Shown: one piece after another, positions 12,601 through 21,946 of the stretch
Position numbering within the stretch: position 1 is the first letter of the stretch
How the letters are laid out: each line of letters opens with the position of its first letter
Assembly (NCBI GenBank): GCA_949126835.1
Contig: OX421507.1
Location: 32,068,882-32,132,881 of the forward strand
Length of the DNA: 64,000 nucleotides
Direction of reading: 5' to 3'
From: Anisus vortex
Lineage: Eukaryota > Mollusca > Gastropoda > Planorbidae
The notes under the pieces: model-generated
Told to the model about the DNA's origin: nothing
Databases searched by the model: none
What the model saw: the letters and a program-made list of their open reading frames with translations, nothing else
Made by a program: the position numbers and the translations under genes

Positions 12601-15600
12601 TTACACCAGAGCATCCTATAATCTAGTGTCCTTCATAAGGTCTCCTATGTTTCCTCCACTAATACTAGTTACACCAGAGCATCCTATAATCTAGTGTCCT
12701 TCATAAGGTCTCCTATGTTTCCTCCACTAATACTAGTTACACCAGAGCATCCTATAATCTATTGTCCTTCATAAGGTCTCCTATGTTTCCTCCACTAATA
12801 CTAGTTACACCAGACATCCTATAATCTATTGTCCTTCATAAGGTCTCCTATGTTTCCTCCACTAATACTAGTTACACCAGAGCATCCTATAATCTATTGT
12901 CCTTCATAAGGTCTCCTATGTTTCCTCCACTAATACTAGTTACACCAGAGCATCCTATAATCTATTGTCTTCCATAAGGTCTCTCTATGTTTCCTCCACT
13001 AATACTAGTTACACCAGAGCATCCTATAATCTATTGTCTTCCATAAGGTCTCTCTATGTTTCCTCCACTAATACTAGTTACACTAGAGCATCCTATAATC
13101 TATTGTCCTCCATAAGGTCTTCTATGTTTCCTCCACTAATACTAGTTACACCAGAGCATCCTATAATCTATTGTCCTCCATAAGGTCTCCTATGTTTCCT
13201 CCACTAATACTAGTTATAACAGAGCATCCTATAATCTATTGTCTTCCATAAGGTCTCTCTATGTTTCCTCCACTAATACTAGTTACACTAGAGCATCCTA
13301 TAATCTATTGTCTTCCATAAGGTCTTCTATATTTCCTCCACTAATACTAGTTACACCAGAGCATCCTATAATCTATTGTCCTTCATAAGGTCTTCTATGT
13401 TTCCTCCACTAGGTTGAGCTGATGAAAGAAACCTACGAGAGATGTGTAGATATAGAGGAGAAGAAATCTGGTTTAGTTATCGTCAGAGCTTTGTATGGGA
13501 AACTGTACTCTACGGAGGATGGGTGAGTTGATAACTTAGCTTTGGAAACTGTACTCTCCGGTCGATGGCTGAGTTTATAACTGCACTTCTCCAAGCTAGC
13601 AGTAGTCTATCCAGACCCGGAAACAAATACTAACTTTCACCAGGATTTGAACCAAATACCTTCTGTAGGCCACCCATAGAGCCCCATAACATACAAAATT
13701 TCAGTTATTCTTTTCTCTGTCACTTTGACGGATGTAAAAAGTAGTTTCAATATATCTGTATAAAACAGCTAAATATATTTTGGTGACTGTTTGTTGTTGC
13801 TTGTGTTTTCAGTATTGTAGAAAATGCCTGTGTAGATGTGACAGTGCCAATACAAGCACTTGTGAAAGACTCTAAGCTTGTTCTGCCAGAAACTGCCTCA
13901 AAAGTAAGTCACAACACTGATTGTTTTTTTTAAATTAAGTTAGCTAAGTAAAGTCAAGTATCCTTCAATAAGTCACAACACTGATTGTTTTTTTAATTAA
14001 GTTAGCTAAGTAAAGTCAAGTATCCTTCAGTAAGTCACAACACTGATTGTTTTTTTTATTAAGTTAGCTAAGTAAAGTCAAGTATCCTTCAGTAAGTCAC
14101 AACACTGATCTTTTTTTTAATAAAGTTAGCTAAGTAAAGTCAAGTATCCGTCAATAAGTCACAACACTGATTGTTTTTTTAATTAAGTTAGCTAAGTAAA
14201 GTCAAGTATCCTTCAGTAAGTCACAACACTGATTGTTTTTTTTAATTAAGTTAGCTAAGTAAAGTCAAGTATCCTTCAGTAAGTCACAACACTGATTGTT
14301 TTTTTAATTAAGTTAGCTAAGTAAAGTCAAGTATCCTTCAGTAAGTCACAACACTGATTGTTTTTTTTAATTAAGTTAGCTAAGTAAAGTCAAGTATCCT
14401 TCAGTAAGTCACAACACTGATTGTTTTTTTAATTAAGTTAGCTAAGTAAAGTCAAGTATCCTTCAGTAAGTCACAACACTGATTGTTTTTTTTAATTAAG
14501 TTAGCTAAGTAAAGTCAAGTATCCTTCAGTAAGTCACAACACTGATTGTTTTTTTAATTAAGTTAGCTAAGTAAAGTATCTGTCTGACCAAACGGATCAT
14601 AGGGCCGGGGAAGTAGCGATCACATCTGTCTAGGTTCTTGTTCACTATGAATTAATACACTCAAGCCACTCGATGAATGTTTAAAGAAGAATTTGATGTT
14701 TGAACTCATGTACAATAATAACTTCCAACTTCACTGGTTAATAATAAATAAATTCTTTATGGCTATGTAAAAAACAACAACAACCTAACTACACTAATAG
14801 GTTTTGATGCAGAAAGTCCTAGATTAGAATGGATTTTCACCACATTTTTCGGAATGCAAAACAAAATGCATACTATAAGGTTGTAGAGATCATGAGAAAA
14901 CACCTATACAATTATATGCAAATAATCTCTACATTAAAAATAAATAATTAATATCAGGACAATTCCAAATACAGTATAAAAACTATAACATGCTATGCAC
15001 ACATAACATAACAATTTCAGACTAGTAAAAACACTGTTATCAATATTGTTGTACAATGATGTGTCTGCATTGAAATTTCTCTCCAGAGTGGCCTGCCTGG
15101 CTTCTACGATCCTTTCATAGGGGAGGACAAAAAGCTGTATATAAGATATATGTTTAGAGGCCGTCTACACCAAGCTTTCATTTCTGACACAGAGCCCATC
15201 AGGCTTCCTCAACAGAGTTAGTTCCCCTCTTTACATTGAATGAATGAATGACTCTTTACATTGAATGAATGAATGACTCTTTACATTAAATGAATGAATG
15301 ACTTTTTACATTGAATGAAGGAATGACTCTTTACATTGAATGAATGACTCTTTACATTGAATGAATGAATGACTCTTTACATTGACTGAATGAATGACTC
15401 TTTACATTGAATGAATGACTCTTTACATTGAATGAATGAATGACTCTTTACATTGAATGAATGAATGACTCTTTACAATGAATGAATGACTCTTTACATT
15501 GAATTAATGAATGACTCAACATTAGTTGAATGAATGACTCTACATTAGTTGAATGAATGACTCTTTACATTGAATGAATGAATGACTCTTTACATTGAAT

Positions 15601-18600
15601 GAATGACTCTTTACATTGAATGAATGACTCTTTACATTGAATTAATGAATGACTCTTTACATTGAATGAATGAATGACTCTTTACATTGAATGAATGACT
15701 CTTTACATTGAATGAATGAATGACTCTTTACATTGAATGAATAAATGACTCTTTACATTGAATGAATGAATGACTCTTTACATTGAATGAATGAATGACT
15801 CTTTACATTGAATGAATGAATGACTCTTTACATTGAATGAATGAATGACTCTTTACATTGAATGAATGAATGACTCTTAACATTGAATGAATGAATGACT
15901 CTTTACATTGAATGAATGAATAACTTTTAACATTGAATGAATGAATGACTCTACATTAGTTGAATGAATGACTCTACATTAGTTGAATGAATGACTCTTT
16001 ACATTGAATGAATGAATGACTCTTTACATTGAATAAATGAATGACTCTACATTAGTTGAATGAATGACTCTACATTAGTTGAATGAATGACTCTTTACAT
16101 TGAATGAATGACTCTTTACATTGAATGAATGACTCTTTACATTGAATGAATGAATGACTCTTTACATTGAATGAATGACTCTTTACATTGAATGAATGAA
16201 TGACTCTTTACATTGAATGAATGACTCTTTACATTGAATGAATGAATGACTCTTTACATTGAATGAATAAATGACTCTTTACATTGAATGAATGAATGAC
16301 TCTTTACATTGAATGAATGAATGACTCTTTACATTGAATGAATGAATGACTCTTTACATTGAATGAATGAATGACTCTTTACATTGAATGAATGAATGAC
16401 TCTTTACATTGAATGAATGAATGACTCTTAACATTAAATGAATGACTCTTTACATTGAATGAATGAATAACTTTTAACATTGAATGAATGAATGACTCTA
16501 CATTAGTTGAATGAATGACTCTACATTAGTTGAATGAATGACTCTTTACAATGAATGAATGACTCTTTACATTGAATAAATGAATGACTCTACATTAGTT
16601 GAATGAATGACTCTACATTAGTTGAATGAATGACTCTTTACATTGAATGAATGACTTTTTACATTGAATGAATGAATGACTCTTTACATTGAATAAATGA
16701 ATGACTCTTTACATTGAATGAATGACTCTATATTAGTTGAATGAATGACTCTATATTAGTTGAATGAATGACTCTTTACATTGAATGAATGACTCTTTAC
16801 ATTGAATGAATGAATGACTCTTTACATTGAATGAATGAATGACTCTTTACATTGAATGAATGAATGACTCTTTACATTGAATGAATAAATGACTCTACAT
16901 TAGTTGAATGAATGACTCTACATTAGTTGAATGAATGACTCATTACATTGAATGAATGACTCTTTACATTGAATGAATAAATGACTCTTTACATTGAATG
17001 AATGACTCTTTACATTGAATGAATGAATGACTATTTACATTGAATGAATGAATGACTCTTTACATTGAATGAATGAATGACTCTTTACATTGAATGAATG
17101 AATGACTCTTCACATTGAATAAATTAATGACTCTACATTAGTTGTATGAATGACTCTACATTAGTTGAATGGATGACTATTTACATTGAATGAATGAATG
17201 ACTCTTTACATTTAATGAATTAATGACTCTTTACATTGAATGAATAAATGAATCTTTACATTGAATGAATGAATGACTCTACATTAGTTGAATGAATGAC
17301 TCTTCATTAGTTGAATGAATGACTCTTTACATTAGTTGAATGAATGACTCTTTACATTGAATGAATGAATGACTCTTTACATTGAATGGATGAATGACTC
17401 TACATTAGTTGAATGAATGACTCTACATTAGTTGAATGAATGACTCTACATTAGTTGAATGGATGACTCTTTACATTGAATGAATGAATGACTTTTTACA
17501 TTGAATGAATGAATGACTCTTTACATTGAATGAATGAATGACTCTACATTAGTTGAATGAATGACTCTACATTAGTTAAATGAATGACTCTTTACATTGA
17601 ATGAATGAATGACTCTTTACATGGAATGAATGAATGACTCTTTACATTGAATGAATGAATGACTCTTTACATTGAATGAATGAATGACTCTACATTAGTT
17701 GAATGAATGACTCTACATTAGTTGAATGAATGACTCTATATTAGTTGAATAGATGACTCTTTACATTGAATAAATGGATGACTCTTTACATTGAATGGAT
17801 GACTATTTACATTGAATGAATGAATGAATCTTTACATTGAATGAATGAATGACTCTTAACATTGAATGAATGAATGACTCTTTACATTGAATGAATGAAT
17901 GACTCTTTACATTGAATGAATGAATGACTCTACATTAGTTGAATGGATGACTCTACATTAGTTGAATGAATGACCCTACATTAGTTGAATGGATGACTCT
18001 TTACATTGAATGAATGAATGACTTTTTACATTGAATGAATGAATGACTCTTTACATTGAATGAATGAATGACTCTTTACATTGAATGAATGAATGACTCT
18101 TTACATTGAATGAATGAATGACTCTACATTAGTTAAATGAATGACTCTTTACATCAAATGAATGACTCTTTACATTAAATGAATGAATGACTCTTTACAT
18201 GGAATGAATGAATGACTCTTTACATTGAATGAATGAATGACTCTTTACATTGAATGAATGAATGACTCTACATTAGTTGAATGAGTGACTCTACATTAGT
18301 TGAATGGATGACTCTTTACATTGAATGAATGAATGACTATTTACATTGAATGAATGACTCTTTACATTGAATGAATGAATGACTCTTTACATTGAATGAA
18401 TGACTCTTTACATTGAATGAATGAATGACTCTTTACATTGAATGAATGAATGACTCTTCACATTGAATAAATTAATGACTCTACATTAGTTGTATGAATG
18501 ACTCTACATTAGTTGAATGGATGACTATTTACATTGAATGAATGAATGACTCTTTACATTTAATGAATTAATGACTCTTTACATTGAATGAATAAATGAA

Positions 18601-20310
18601 TCTTTACATTGAATGAATGAATGACTCTACATTAGTTGAATGAATGACTCTTCATTAGTTGAATGAATGACTCTTTACATTAGTTGAATGAATGACTCTT
18701 TACATTGAATGAATGAATGACTCTTTACATTGAATGGATGAATGACTCTACATTAGTTGAATGAATGACTCTACATTAGTTGAATGAATGACTCTACATT
18801 AGTTGAATGGATGACTCTTTACATTGAATGAATGAATGACTTTTTACATTGAATGAATGAATGACTCTTTACATTGAATGAATGAATGACTCTACATTAG
18901 TTGAATGAATGACTCTACATTAGTTAAATGAATGACTCTTTACATTGAATGAATGAATGACTCTTTACATGGAATGAATGAATGACTCTTTACATTGAAT
19001 GAATGAATGACTCTTTACATTGAATGAATGAATGACTCTACATTAGTTGAATGAATGACTCTACATTAGTTGAATGAATGACTCTATATTAGTTGAATAG
19101 ATGACTCTTTACATTGAATAAATGGATGACTCTTTACATTGAATGGATGACTATTTACATTGAATGAATGAATGAATCTTTACATTGAATGAATGAATGA
19201 CTCTTAACATTGAATGAATGAATGACTCTTTACATTGAATGAATGAATGACTCTTTACATTGAATGAATGAATGACTCTACATTAGTTGAATGGATGACT
19301 CTACATTAGTTGAATGAATGACCCTACATTAGTTGAATGGATGACTCTTTACATTGAATGAATGAATGACTTTTTACATTGAATGAATGAATGACTTTTT
19401 ACATTAAATGAATGAATGACTCTTTACATTGAATGAATGAATGACTCTTTACATTGAATGAATGAATGACTCTACATTAGTTAAATGAATGACTCTTTAC
19501 ATCAAATGAATGACTCTTTACATTAAATGAATGAATGACTCTTTACATGGAATGAATGAATGACTCTTTACATTGAATGAATGAATGACTCTTTACATTG
19601 AATGAATGAATGACTCTACATTAGTTGAATGAGTGACTCTACATTAGTTGAATGGATGACTCTTTACATTGAATGAATGAATGACTATTTACATTGAATG
19701 AATGACTCTTTACATTGAATGAATGAATGACTCTTTACATTGAATGAATGAATGACTCTTTACATTGAATGAATGAATGACTCTTTACATTGAATGAATG
19801 ACTCTACATTAGTTGATTGAATGACTCTACATTAGTTGAATGAATGACTCTACATTAGTTGAATGAATGACTCTACATTAGTTTAATGAATGACTCTACA
19901 TTAGTTGAATGAATGACTCTACATTAGTTGAATGGATGACTCTACATTAGTTGAATGAATGACTCTACATTAGTAGAATGGATGACTCTACATTAGTTGA
20001 ATGAATGACTCTACATTAGTAGAATGGATGACTCTACATTAGTTGAATGAATGACTCTACATTAGTTGAATGGATGACTCTACATTAGATGAATGAATGA
20101 CTCTACATTAGTTGAATGAATGGCTCTACATTAGTGGAATGAATGACTCTACATTAGTAGAATGAATGACTCAGCATTGTATACATAGATAATTCTACAT
20201 TGAATGAATAAGCTCAAGAAAACTATGTTATTTCCTCAGAGCACATAGTAGCCGATGAAATGTCCAGATCTCCGCCGAGACCGACCCAGCCCACACCTCA
20301 GGAATCATGA
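569..20310 (+). CDS. DNAJC11: DNAJC11 C-terminal half, multi-exon, 5' part outside window
   Basis: This is the 3' portion of a spliced gene for DnaJ homolog subfamily C member 11. In animals this is a mitochondrial outer-membrane-associated J protein linked to MICOS and cristae organisation. Coding exons are 569-685, 1551-1706, 2996-3065, 13413-13522, 13813-13903 and 15087-15216, with a possible last exon at 20240-20310. All clear junctions have AG and GT borders and keep frame. Recognised family blocks are FFPIFLSESLSP, a hydrophobic stretch, the charged helix KELEKQKEEYADKLAQKK, VPIQALVKDSKL and SGLPGFYDPFIGEDKK, all from the conserved C-terminal domain. The N-terminal J domain is not in the window, so the gene starts upstream. 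Introns total about 19 kb and are mostly tandem repeats. Gene identity is recognised from memory of the vertebrate protein. The C-terminal end is ambiguous (see the last two exons). Confidence 0.9.
895..1075 (-). mobile_element. LINE-like 3' fragment (copy 1)
   Basis: On the minus strand this matches the fragments at 25096, 39370 and 46115. The family shows cttcccgagtggc, then GGGATGGAATGGG-like and GGACGCA motifs. In the best copy (39370) it reads RFFFPSGIRGWNGLP, like the very C-terminus of non-LTR reverse transcriptases. This copy is decayed. Confidence 0.6.
1231..1476. repeat. 41-bp minisatellite with internal hairpin, 6 copies
   Basis: The unit contains ATTAGATTCTACACAGCAAA then GTGTAGCAAGCAATGTATC. 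CTACAC and GTGTAG form a perfect 6-bp inverted repeat around the loop AGCAAA in every copy. The array ends about 75 bp before the acceptor of DNAJC11 exon b. Confidence 0.95.
1551..1706 (+). CDS. DNAJC11: DNAJC11 exon b
   Basis: The acceptor is ctcatttcag and the donor AA|gtaagt. The product starts MLRGQQTFFFPIFLSESLSP. Then comes a hydrophobic stretch (AIVYGAAIPIAAYFVI) that could sit in or on a membrane, then NPILKQQKQK. This is the segment most easily recognised as DNAJC11. Confidence 0.9.
1786..1925 (-). mobile_element. hAT-type MITE fragment (copy 1)
   Basis: On the minus strand this reads GGCACACGTGCCAGACTTGG and then matches the elements at 44424 and 45277 (AATTCAAGTCTCTTCAACAA shared with 44424). 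A C14 run at about 1903-1917 replaces the terminal end. It is partial, inside a DNAJC11 intron. Confidence 0.6.
2346..2694. repeat. 16-bp minisatellite, about 22 copies
   Basis: The unit TTTGAATACATCACAG is almost perfect in the centre and degrades at both edges. From 2725 to about 2960 it fades into a degenerate AT-rich tail of TTTGAATAAATCACAAATA units. The end of this tail is about 40 bp before DNAJC11 exon c. Confidence 0.95.
2996..3065 (+). CDS. DNAJC11: DNAJC11 exon c (charged helix)
   Basis: The acceptor is ttcttcttcag and the donor GCA|gtaagt. The 70-nt exon completes a lysine codon and then reads ELEKQKEEYADKLAQKK TEAEKA, a highly charged helix likely to be coiled coil, at the same place as in other DNAJC11 proteins. 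Confidence 0.88.
3103..3628. repeat. 23-bp minisatellite, about 23 copies
   Basis: The unit is AGTTACAAGTAGCTGTTTCT plus TAA, with variants (cataaag, gatacaag). It starts about 37 bp after the donor of DNAJC11 exon c. Confidence 0.95.
3629..4453. other. Intronic spacer, mostly unique
   Basis: It contains an AT-rich tract with TATA/TGTA runs (about 3690-3755), a unique stretch at 3800-4270 with a G14 run near 3978, and a twofold tandem repeat of about 78 bp at 4278-4432 (motif AATCTGGTGGGCTGTATGGA). Short open frames at 3814 and 4066 have no recognisable domain and I do not call them genes. Confidence 0.6.
4454..13412. repeat. Giant 66-68-bp minisatellite, about 130 copies, ending in a splice acceptor
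   Basis: The unit starts GGTCTCCTATGTTTCCTCCA and continues CTAATACTAGTTACACCAGA, GCATCCTATAATCTATTGTC, CTTCATAA. Subtypes differ at gagcat/gacat/gagtat, attgtc/agtgtc, cttcat/cttccat/ctttcat and ctcctatg/cttctatg/ctcctatatt. No spacers exist, so it is not CRISPR-like. The array fills most of one DNAJC11 intron and its last unit stops at cctccactag, where exon d begins. A block of 23 units is duplicated inside it (see the separate entry). Confidence 0.98.
8455..11585. repeat. Higher-order duplication of 1,555 bp inside the 68-bp array
   Basis: Rare private variants recur in the same order exactly 1,555 bp apart: cttcatcagg at 9171 and 10726, caccaaagca at 9621 and 11176, and the start ctagttacaccagac at 8466 and 10021. 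The shared deletion ggtctctatattcc and the acaacagag variant also recur. The two copies span roughly 8455-10010 and 10010-11585. Confidence 0.9.
13413..13522 (+). CDS. DNAJC11: DNAJC11 exon d
   Basis: It reads VELMKETYERCVDIEEKKSG then LVIVRALYGKLYSTEDG. It follows directly, with no spacer, a 9-kb minisatellite: the acceptor tttcctccactag is the 3' end of the last, truncated repeat unit. The donor is GG|gtgagt. The upstream intron is 10,347 bp. Confidence 0.9.
13590..13695 (-). mobile_element. SINE head fragment (minus)
   Basis: On the minus strand it reads GGTTCAAATCCTGGTGAAAG (pol III B-box-like) followed by TTTGTTTCCGGGTCTGGA, matching the heads of the SINEs at 43262 and 45705. It fills most of the 290-bp intron between DNAJC11 exons d and e. 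Confidence 0.7.
13813..13903 (+). CDS. DNAJC11: DNAJC11 exon e
   Basis: The acceptor is ttgtgttttcag. The exon reads IVENACVDVTVPIQALVKD then SKLVLPETASK, matching the DNAJC11 block around VTVPLQCLVKDSKL. The donor AAA|gtaagt is the first member of a tandem array that repeats the donor sequence downstream. Confidence 0.9.
13904..14573. repeat. 62-bp minisatellite carrying a splice donor, 11 copies
   Basis: The unit GTAAGTCACAACACTGATTG is followed by a T run, AATTAAGTTAGCTAAGTAAA and GTCAAGTATCCTTCA. The first copy starts at the genuine donor of DNAJC11 exon e. Eight further copies keep tcaGTAAGT and two have changed to ATAAGT. The array so lays a series of decoy donors downstream of the real one. 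Confidence 0.95.
14575..14640 (-). mobile_element. SINE tail fragment (minus)
   Basis: The run GTCTGACCAAACGGATCATA followed by gggccggggaagtagcgatcac is close to the tail at 20868 (GTCTGACCAAAATGATCCGC). Only the tail of the family is present. It directly follows the donor array. Confidence 0.65.
14866..15010 (+). repeat. Dispersed repeat, partner of 330-500
   Basis: This is the second copy of the AT-rich repeat in the DNAJC11 introns, sharing GTAGAGATCATGAGAAAACA-like sequence. Here the left edge is single and not expanded into a 23-bp array. Confidence 0.55.
15087..15216 (+). CDS. DNAJC11: DNAJC11 exon f, with in-frame stop just past a possible donor
   Basis: The acceptor is tctctccag. 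The exon reads SGLPGFYDPFIGEDKK and later RGRLHQAFISDTEPIRLPQQ, the last conserved block of the family. Without further splicing the frame continues AGT TAG and stops at 15219-15221, giving a protein ending LPQQS. The same bases can be a donor, A|gttagt at 15217, joining to 20240. The stop version loses only the short tail that other DNAJC11 proteins carry. Confidence 0.85.
15228..20205. repeat. 5-kb array of 21-25-bp units (TGAATGAATGACTCTTTACAT family)
   Basis: Units alternate between GACTCTTTACATTGAATGAA (with or without an extra TGAA) and GACTCTACATTAGTTGAATG. It begins 12 bp after the DNAJC11 exon f donor/stop and ends about 35 bp before the acceptor at 20239. Variants gaataaatgac create scattered AATAAA hexamers. 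A 1,348-bp block is duplicated within it. Confidence 0.97.
17100..19800. repeat. Higher-order duplication of 1,348 bp inside the TGAATGAATGACTC array
   Basis: Rare variants are spaced by exactly 1,348 bp: ttcacattgaataaatt at 17109 and 18457, and accctacattag at 17973 and 19321. The order of intervening subtypes also matches with few changes. Confidence 0.88.
20240..20310 (+). CDS. DNAJC11: Possible DNAJC11 terminal exon
   Basis: If exon f ends at 15216, the acceptor tatttcctcag restores frame and adds HIVADEMSRSPPRPTQPTPQ ES before TGA at 20308-20310. Human DNAJC11 has a short polar tail here, so the length fits. The donor is weak (gttagt after A) and the tail is not conserved. The alternative is a stop at 15219 with this block being 3' intergenic DNA. 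Confidence 0.45.
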
Positions 20311-20596
20311 CACTGACTGCCCCACCCACCAGTTACCAGGGGAAAAAAATCTTCTAACCGATGAGAAAACATCCAGTGCAACAATTTGTTTTTGTTGAAC
20401 ATTTTTTCACTCCACTTCCTGTCGTTGTTGTCGCAGGCTGCTCGACTAGTACTTGTACAAAGATGTTTAGTACTTTACCATACAGCTTGAGTCTTTCTAC
20501 TGTGACCATGGAACTATTACTGTTGCAATTCTAAATTAAGAAGGAATTAAATTTTGTTAATTACAATATTAGTTGCAATTGATTATTTTATAAAAG

Positions 20597-20602
20597 AATA
20601 AA
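20597..20602 (+). terminator. Polyadenylation signal AATAAA for DNAJC11
   Basis: A canonical AATAAA lies about 290 nt after the TGA of the possible last DNAJC11 exon, followed by a T-rich stretch. It fits a 3' UTR of ordinary length and mildly supports use of the exon at 20240. Confidence 0.45.
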
Positions 20603-20619
20603 ACTTTCTTTTTGAAGAG

Positions 20620-20865
20620 GGGCGGGGAGCAAAGGGATAGTTAATTAGTTAATTAGTTTGTAGGATTAGAATAGGAAGCACAATGTCAATGTTGTAGCAC
20701 TATATATATGGACCACACGGCTTAATTTTTTTTGTTTGACAATAATGCTCATTGTTATCTCATGGTGCAATACAAACATTGTTTTTTTATTCAAACATTG
20801 ACCGTTAGCTAACCTACAGTAAAGAATTACTTGTTTATTTATTCAACATGTGAAGTTTGATAGTA
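20620..20865. other. Intergenic, no gene seen
   Basis: AT-rich unique sequence lies downstream of DNAJC11, with a short TTAATTAGTTAATTAG run near 20640. I see no conserved frame or RNA. Confidence 0.6.
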
Positions 20866-20867
20866 TC

Positions 20868-21052
20868 CTGTCTGACCAAAATGATCCGCAGCGCAGAGGA
20901 AGCAACGTTCACCTGTTTCTGTGGCCAAGGCATACTTAACTAACTAGGGCAACCATCTGAGCTGGGTAGACTCAGGGACACCCTCCAGACCCGAGAACAA
21001 ATTCTAGCATAGGACCGTTGGTATGCCAGACGAACTCAGCCCCATATGAAGT
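20868..21052 (-). mobile_element. tRNA-derived SINE (minus)
   Basis: It carries the family core on the minus strand: GGGTGTCCCTGAGTCTACCC, preceded by TTTGTTCTCGGGTCTGGA and followed by AGCTCAGATGGTTGCCC and a tail with GGCCACAGAAACAGGTGAAC. The tRNA-like head is decayed. Confidence 0.75.
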
Positions 21053-21111
21053 TTGGTAGTGAGTCTCATCTAGAATTTTAGCTTTTGCCATATAAGTCTT
21101 AAAGTGAAAAT

Positions 21112-21296
21112 TGGTAGTTTATACAACTTTTAACTCTAATTGGTTAGTTTATAAAACATTTAACTCTAATTAGTTAGTTTATAAAACATTTAACTCTAAC
21201 TGGTTAGTTTAGAAAACATTTAACTCTAATTGGTTAGTTTATAAAACATTTAACTCTAATTGGTCAGTTTATAAAACATTTAACTCTAATTAGTTA
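21112..21296. repeat. 30-bp minisatellite, 6 copies
   Basis: The unit is TTAGTTTATAAAACATTTAA plus CTCTAATTGG, with small changes (tacaac, gtcag). Confidence 0.92.
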
Positions 21297-21299
21297 TTT

Positions 21300-21945
21300 T
21301 TAAAAATGACAGAAAATCATATAAAAAAATAAGAGCAGTATTGAAATGAGTAGATGTAATGTAATTGATTGCAACACGATATGGTAGAGATGCTGAGTTC
21401 CATCCCATAGACCTGTGGTTCAAATCCTCCTTTGTATTGCTTTTTATGTACAATAGTTCCATCGTCTACTCCTCCACTCCTCCATCCCTGGAGGGAGGGG
21501 GATGGGTAATTCACAAAATGAAAACCACACAATCCCTTGGTATGCAACCGGTTGCTGAGCAAACAAGGACTTTAACTTTAATTAAGGGGGGGGGGGGTCA
21601 TGCATTGTTGTGAGCAGGAGATGAAAAAAAAATTCTTTTTGCAAACCCATTACAGTGACGAAAGTCTTTCACTACAATGACAGAGTGGTCAGTTTTATAT
21701 TTGTATGTATTTTTTATTTCTACTCTAACAAATGGGATGCCAAACAAAAAATGTGAAAGGCAAACGAAAATATGGATGAAAACTTATCATAAAAGTAAAA
21801 TATTCATCAGTGGCATAAATAAAAAATATATAAATTTAAATTGTAAAAGAATTTAGTGTTTTTTTTTGTGGTCAAGATTTTGTTACATTAAGAACATAGA
21901 CTGCGTAGATCATTGACCAGGCTTCAACATCTGAGCATCTGAAAT
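21300..21945. other. Intergenic, no gene seen
   Basis: Mostly unique AT-rich DNA with a G10 run near 21588. The open frame at 21365 and the minus one at 21317 overlap each other, have no domain and are not called. Confidence 0.5.
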
Positions 21946-21946
21946 G

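Noticed and set aside
12965..13183. 72-codon open frame of YVSSTNTSYTRASYN repeats
   Set aside because: A local stretch of the 68-bp array where indels leave one frame open; other units break it.
4454..13412. CRISPR-like regular repeat array
   Set aside because: Units are head to tail without variable spacers, in an intron of a nuclear animal gene.
21317..21613. Overlapping plus and minus frames of about 80 codons
   Set aside because: No domain, opposite strands of the same bases, low-complexity G run; nothing supports expression.
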